DNA from: Natrialba asiatica DSM 12278
Lineage (GTDB): Archaea > Halobacteriota > Halobacteria > Halobacteriales > Natrialbaceae
Assembly (NCBI RefSeq): GCF_000337555.1
Contig: NZ_AOIO01000017.1
Span: 1 to 64,000, forward strand
Length of the DNA stretch: 64,000 bases
Reading direction: 5' to 3'
The notes under the pieces were generated by a model. It was not told where the DNA came from. It saw only the letters and a program-made list of their open reading frames with translations, and did no database searches. This document shows positions 61,745 to 64,000 of the stretch, in pieces. The position numbers and the translations under genes are program-made. Each line of letters opens with the position of its first letter. Position 1 is the stretch's first letter.

Positions 61745-62494
61745 ATGACAAACACCCCTAATCGGTCCGTCGAACGGGCCTTCAGGATCGTCGACGAACT
61801 CTCGGAGAACGGCGGCGGCCGAGCCTCCGAACTCGCGGCTCGACTCGAGATGCCGGTGAGTACCGTCCACGACTACCTGCAAGCACTCGTCGAAACGGGG
61901 TACGTGACCGCCGAGAACAAGGAGTATCGGACGTCGACGCGGTTTCTCGAGGTCGGCCACCGCCAGCGCCACCGGCTGGAGGTCGTCAAAGCCGTCCGCG
62001 ACGAACTCGCGACCGTCGCCGACGAGACCGGCGAACACGTGACGCTGCTGATCGAGGAGCACGACCAGGCGGTGATCCTCGCCGTCCAGGAGGGACCGGA
62101 TGCGATCAACCTGTTCGCCTATCCCGGCGCGCGGATGCCGCTTCACGCGACGGCACCCGGCAAGGCGATGCTGGCTCACATGACCGACGGGCGCGTCGCT
62201 GAACTCGTCGATCAGGGGCTCGTCGAAGTAACGTCCCGGACGGTAACCGACCCCGACGTACTACTCGAGCAACTCGAGACGGTCCGACAGCGGGGCTACG
62301 CGGTCGACGAGGGCGAGCGCATCGCCGGGATGGTCTGCATCGCAGCGCCGGTGCTCGACAAGCGCGAGCAGATCCAAGGGGCGATCTGCGTCTGCGGTCC
62401 CGAGAGTCGCCTCGGCGAGACGCGCCGTGAGGAAATCGCGGACGTCGTCCAGCGCGCGGCGAACGTGACGCAGGTGAACCTGGATTACGTTTGA
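61745..62494 (+). CDS. IclR-family regulator
   Basis: A 249-residue IclR regulator. The winged helix runs over residues about 5-65 (SVERAFRIVDELSENGGGRA, EMPVSTVHDYLQALVETGYV) and the ligand domain contains ETGEHVTLLIEEHDQAVILA, PLHATAPGKAMLAHM and RGYAVDEGERIAGMVCIAAP. It is next to acyl-CoA metabolism genes (enoyl-CoA hydratase, acyl-CoA dehydrogenase), which it may regulate. The ATG at 61745 (MTNTPNRSVERAF) is preferred to the codon at 61730. Confidence 0.9.
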   Translation: MTNTPNRSVERAFRIVDELSENGGGRASELAARLEMPVSTVHDYLQALVETGYVTAENKEYRTSTRFLEVGHRQRHRLEVVKAVRDELATVADETGEHVTLLIEEHDQAVILAVQEGPDAINLFAYPGARMPLHATAPGKAMLAHMTDGRVAELVDQGLVEVTSRTVTDPDVLLEQLETVRQRGYAVDEGERIAGMVCIAAPVLDKREQIQGAICVCGPESRLGETRREEIADVVQRAANVTQVNLDYV

Positions 62495-62503
62495 GCAACC
62501 TCG

Positions 62504-63292
62504 TTAGCGGCCGACGAACTCGGGGTCGTCATCGCCGAAGAAGGCGCCGAGTCCGCGCCGGTAGTCCTCCGTTCGGGCCGCCGCGGCGATCGCGTCGGTT
62601 TCGGCCGCGAGCTGGGCCTCGAGTTCACGACCGTAGCTCTCGGTCAGGAGTCGGCTCGCGGCTCCGAGCGCCTGGGTCGGCCCTGCCGCCAACTCGTTCG
62701 CGAGTTCAGCAACGTGCGCATCGAACTCGTCGGTGGGGACGACCTCGGTTGCAAGACCGAGGTCGACGGCTTCCTCGGGGCCGATCGGCCGGTCTCGAAG
62801 GACGATTTCCTTCGCGTTCCGGAGGCCGACGAGTCGCGGCAGGAAGAAGGTTGAGCCGCCGTCGCCGGTCAGTCCGATGCCGGGGTAGGCAAAGCGCAGG
62901 GTCGCGTCTTCGCCGAGGACGAGCAGGTCGGGCATCAGCGCGAGGCTGAAGCCGATTCCGGCGGCGATACCGTTGACGGCACCGACGACGGGCGTTTCGG
63001 CTTGGTGGAACTGGACGATCGCCTCGTGGGCGCGGCCGGCGAGTTCGCGGAGGCGCGCGGCGTCGGCCTCGTCGCCCTCGAGTTGGGCGAGGTCGGCACC
63101 GGAGCCGAAGAACTGGCCGGCGTGGGTCAGCACGATACAGCGCGTCTCCCGGTCCTCGCCGAGGGTCGTCGCGACCGAAACGAGTTCGTCGGCCATCTCG
63201 AGGGTGAGCGAGTTCCGTCCGGCCGCGCTGTCGAGCGTCACCGTCGCCACGCCGTCGTCGTGATTGACGGCGAGGTTTTCGTAGTCGGTCAT
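62504..63292 (-). CDS. Enoyl-CoA hydratase/isomerase family protein
   Basis: A 262-residue crotonase-fold enzyme. The oxyanion-hole segments are HAGQFFGSGADLAQLEG and TPVVGAVNGIAAGIGFSLAL. In place of the two catalytic Glu of typical hydratases, the second region reads FAYPGIGLTGDGGSTFFLPR; the Asp/Gly arrangement is like isomerase or 1,2-epoxyphenylacetyl-CoA isomerase (PaaG) members. The substrate is therefore open. The ATG at 63292 is used. Convergent with the IclR gene, only ten bases apart. Confidence 0.88.
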   Translation of the reverse strand: MTDYENLAVNHDDGVATVTLDSAAGRNSLTLEMADELVSVATTLGEDRETRCIVLTHAGQFFGSGADLAQLEGDEADAARLRELAGRAHEAIVQFHQAETPVVGAVNGIAAGIGFSLALMPDLLVLGEDATLRFAYPGIGLTGDGGSTFFLPRLVGLRNAKEIVLRDRPIGPEEAVDLGLATEVVPTDEFDAHVAELANELAAGPTQALGAASRLLTESYGRELEAQLAAETDAIAAAARTEDYRRGLGAFFGDDDPEFVGR

Positions 63293-63493
63293 GTCAGTCA
63301 GCGATTCGTGACGGTGGTGGTTAACTGTTATCGTCCATCCGAGCACGGCACCCAGCCGCTGCCGCGTGGTTTACACAGTGATCCGAGCCGGATCTATTTC
63401 CGACTCTGCCGGAACGAGAGCGTATAGGCCGGCCCAACCGGTTCGTTTCCTGAAAATCGGACACTTTAGTATCCCGCTCACGAATATTCGACC

Positions 63494-64000
63494 ATGGAAC
63501 TGACGAGCGAACAGGAACTCGTTCGGGATACCGTTCGGGAGTTCGTCGAAAACGAGGTCGGGAGCGACGTTCGCGAAGCCGACGAGACCCAGACGTTCCC
63601 CGAAGACGTGTGGGACGGGCTGGCCGAACTCGATCTGACGGGGCTTACGGTCCCCGAGGAGTACGGCGGCATGGACGTCGACGAAGTGACCTACAGTATC
63701 GTCAACGAAGAACTCGCCTACGGCCACCTCGCGGTGGCGACGGCGCTGTCGGTCCACTGTCTCGCAACGTCGTGCATCCGCGAGTTCGGTTCCGAGAGTC
63801 GCCGGGAGGAGTGGCTCCCCGAGATGGTCTCGGGTCGTCCCGTCGGCGCGTTCGCCCTGTCGGAACCCGACGCCGGCTCGAACCCGGCGGAGATGACGAC
63901 GGAGGCCGTCCGCGAGGGCGACGAGTACGTCATCAACGGCAAGAAACAGTGGATCACGAACGGCGAACGGGCGGGCGTGGTCGTCCTCTTCGCGAAGACG
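63494..64000 (+). CDS. Acyl-CoA dehydrogenase, N-terminal part (runs off the right edge)
   Basis: The first 169 codons of an acyl-CoA dehydrogenase: MELTSEQELVRDTVREFVEN, LTGLTVPEEYGGMDVDEVTY and the FAD/substrate segment GAFALSEPDAGSNPAEMTTE, followed by YVINGKKQWITNGE. The enzyme oxidises acyl-CoA to enoyl-CoA using FAD, with electrons passed to ETF. Catalytic Glu and the C-terminal half are outside the window. It is divergent from the enoyl-CoA hydratase gene, so both may take part in one degradation route. Confidence 0.93.
   Translation, partial: MELTSEQELVRDTVREFVENEVGSDVREADETQTFPEDVWDGLAELDLTGLTVPEEYGGMDVDEVTYSIVNEELAYGHLAVATALSVHCLATSCIREFGSESRREEWLPEMVSGRPVGAFALSEPDAGSNPAEMTTEAVREGDEYVINGKKQWITNGERAGVVVLFAKT

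Noticed and set aside
61417-61761. 114-codon frame before the second IclR gene
   Set aside because: It overlaps the IclR start and has no protein-like pattern beyond chance.
1-64000. tRNA or rRNA genes
   Set aside because: No T-loop/anticodon-arm pattern or rRNA core sequence was found by eye; a tRNAscan run would settle this.

Overview
The window is haloarchaeal chromosome. It is GC-rich with strongly acidic predicted proteins, Tat-type leaders on exported proteins, TATA-type archaeal promoters close to start codons, and many halophile-specific families (LWR-salt, RdfA, bacterio-opsin-activator HTH, DUF5778, DUF2270, DUF7344). Codon bias and gene content suggest a member of the Natrialbaceae (Natrinema or Haloterrigena type); this is inferred from content, not from a database search. 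No rRNA, tRNA or CRISPR array was seen.

0-14.5 kb: the start of a Tat lipoprotein, valyl-tRNA synthetase, a conserved unknown divergent from an RND/MMPL exporter, a CARF-wHTH regulator, an SSS symporter with its small DUF3311 partner, a membrane-anchored wHTH regulator divergent from that pair, and archaeal DnaG. 14.5-19 kb: a prenyl-lipid locus with a DUF92 kinase-like membrane protein and two cis-prenyltransferase homologues. One homologue has the catalytic Asp but no C-terminal RxG motif; the other has lost the Asp but ends in RFG. This looks like a split, heteromeric cis-prenyltransferase and is the strongest finding.

19-32 kb: a membrane-protein gene with an in-frame TGA, a candidate structured noncoding RNA with its own TATA box, a SHOCT protein, a heme operon of the siroheme branch (AhbA-AhbB fusion, SirC-type dehydrogenase, HemA), a pterin carbinolamine dehydratase, LWR-salt and HAD proteins, two MoeA paralogues (one fused to a PBP-like domain), Hsp20 and an ABC1/UbiB kinase whose N-terminus has no normal start codon. 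32-43.5 kb: an enolase-superfamily protein, aIF5A overlapping an agmatinase (hypusine pathway), an acetamidase/formamidase, a methyltransferase, a Nif3-like protein, a GT2 glycosyltransferase, several small or unknown genes and a DUF4385 protein.

43.5-62 kb is looser and more accessory, with longer and more AT-rich gaps. It holds membrane proteins, an Mqo-like flavoprotein, a PQQ-propeller lipoprotein, a bat-type HTH regulator beside an SDR, RdfA, an arginine-catabolism cluster (IclR regulator, a small uORF, arginase, class-III aminotransferase), a redox cluster (TrxR-like protein, methyltransferase, divergent HTH) and a decayed transposase. The right edge has a second IclR regulator, an enoyl-CoA hydratase and the start of an acyl-CoA dehydrogenase.

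A recurring feature is degenerate hexanucleotide tandem tracts, both inside genes (Asp-Thr, Gly-Asn or Ala-Ser dipeptides) and between them, which suggests replication slippage.
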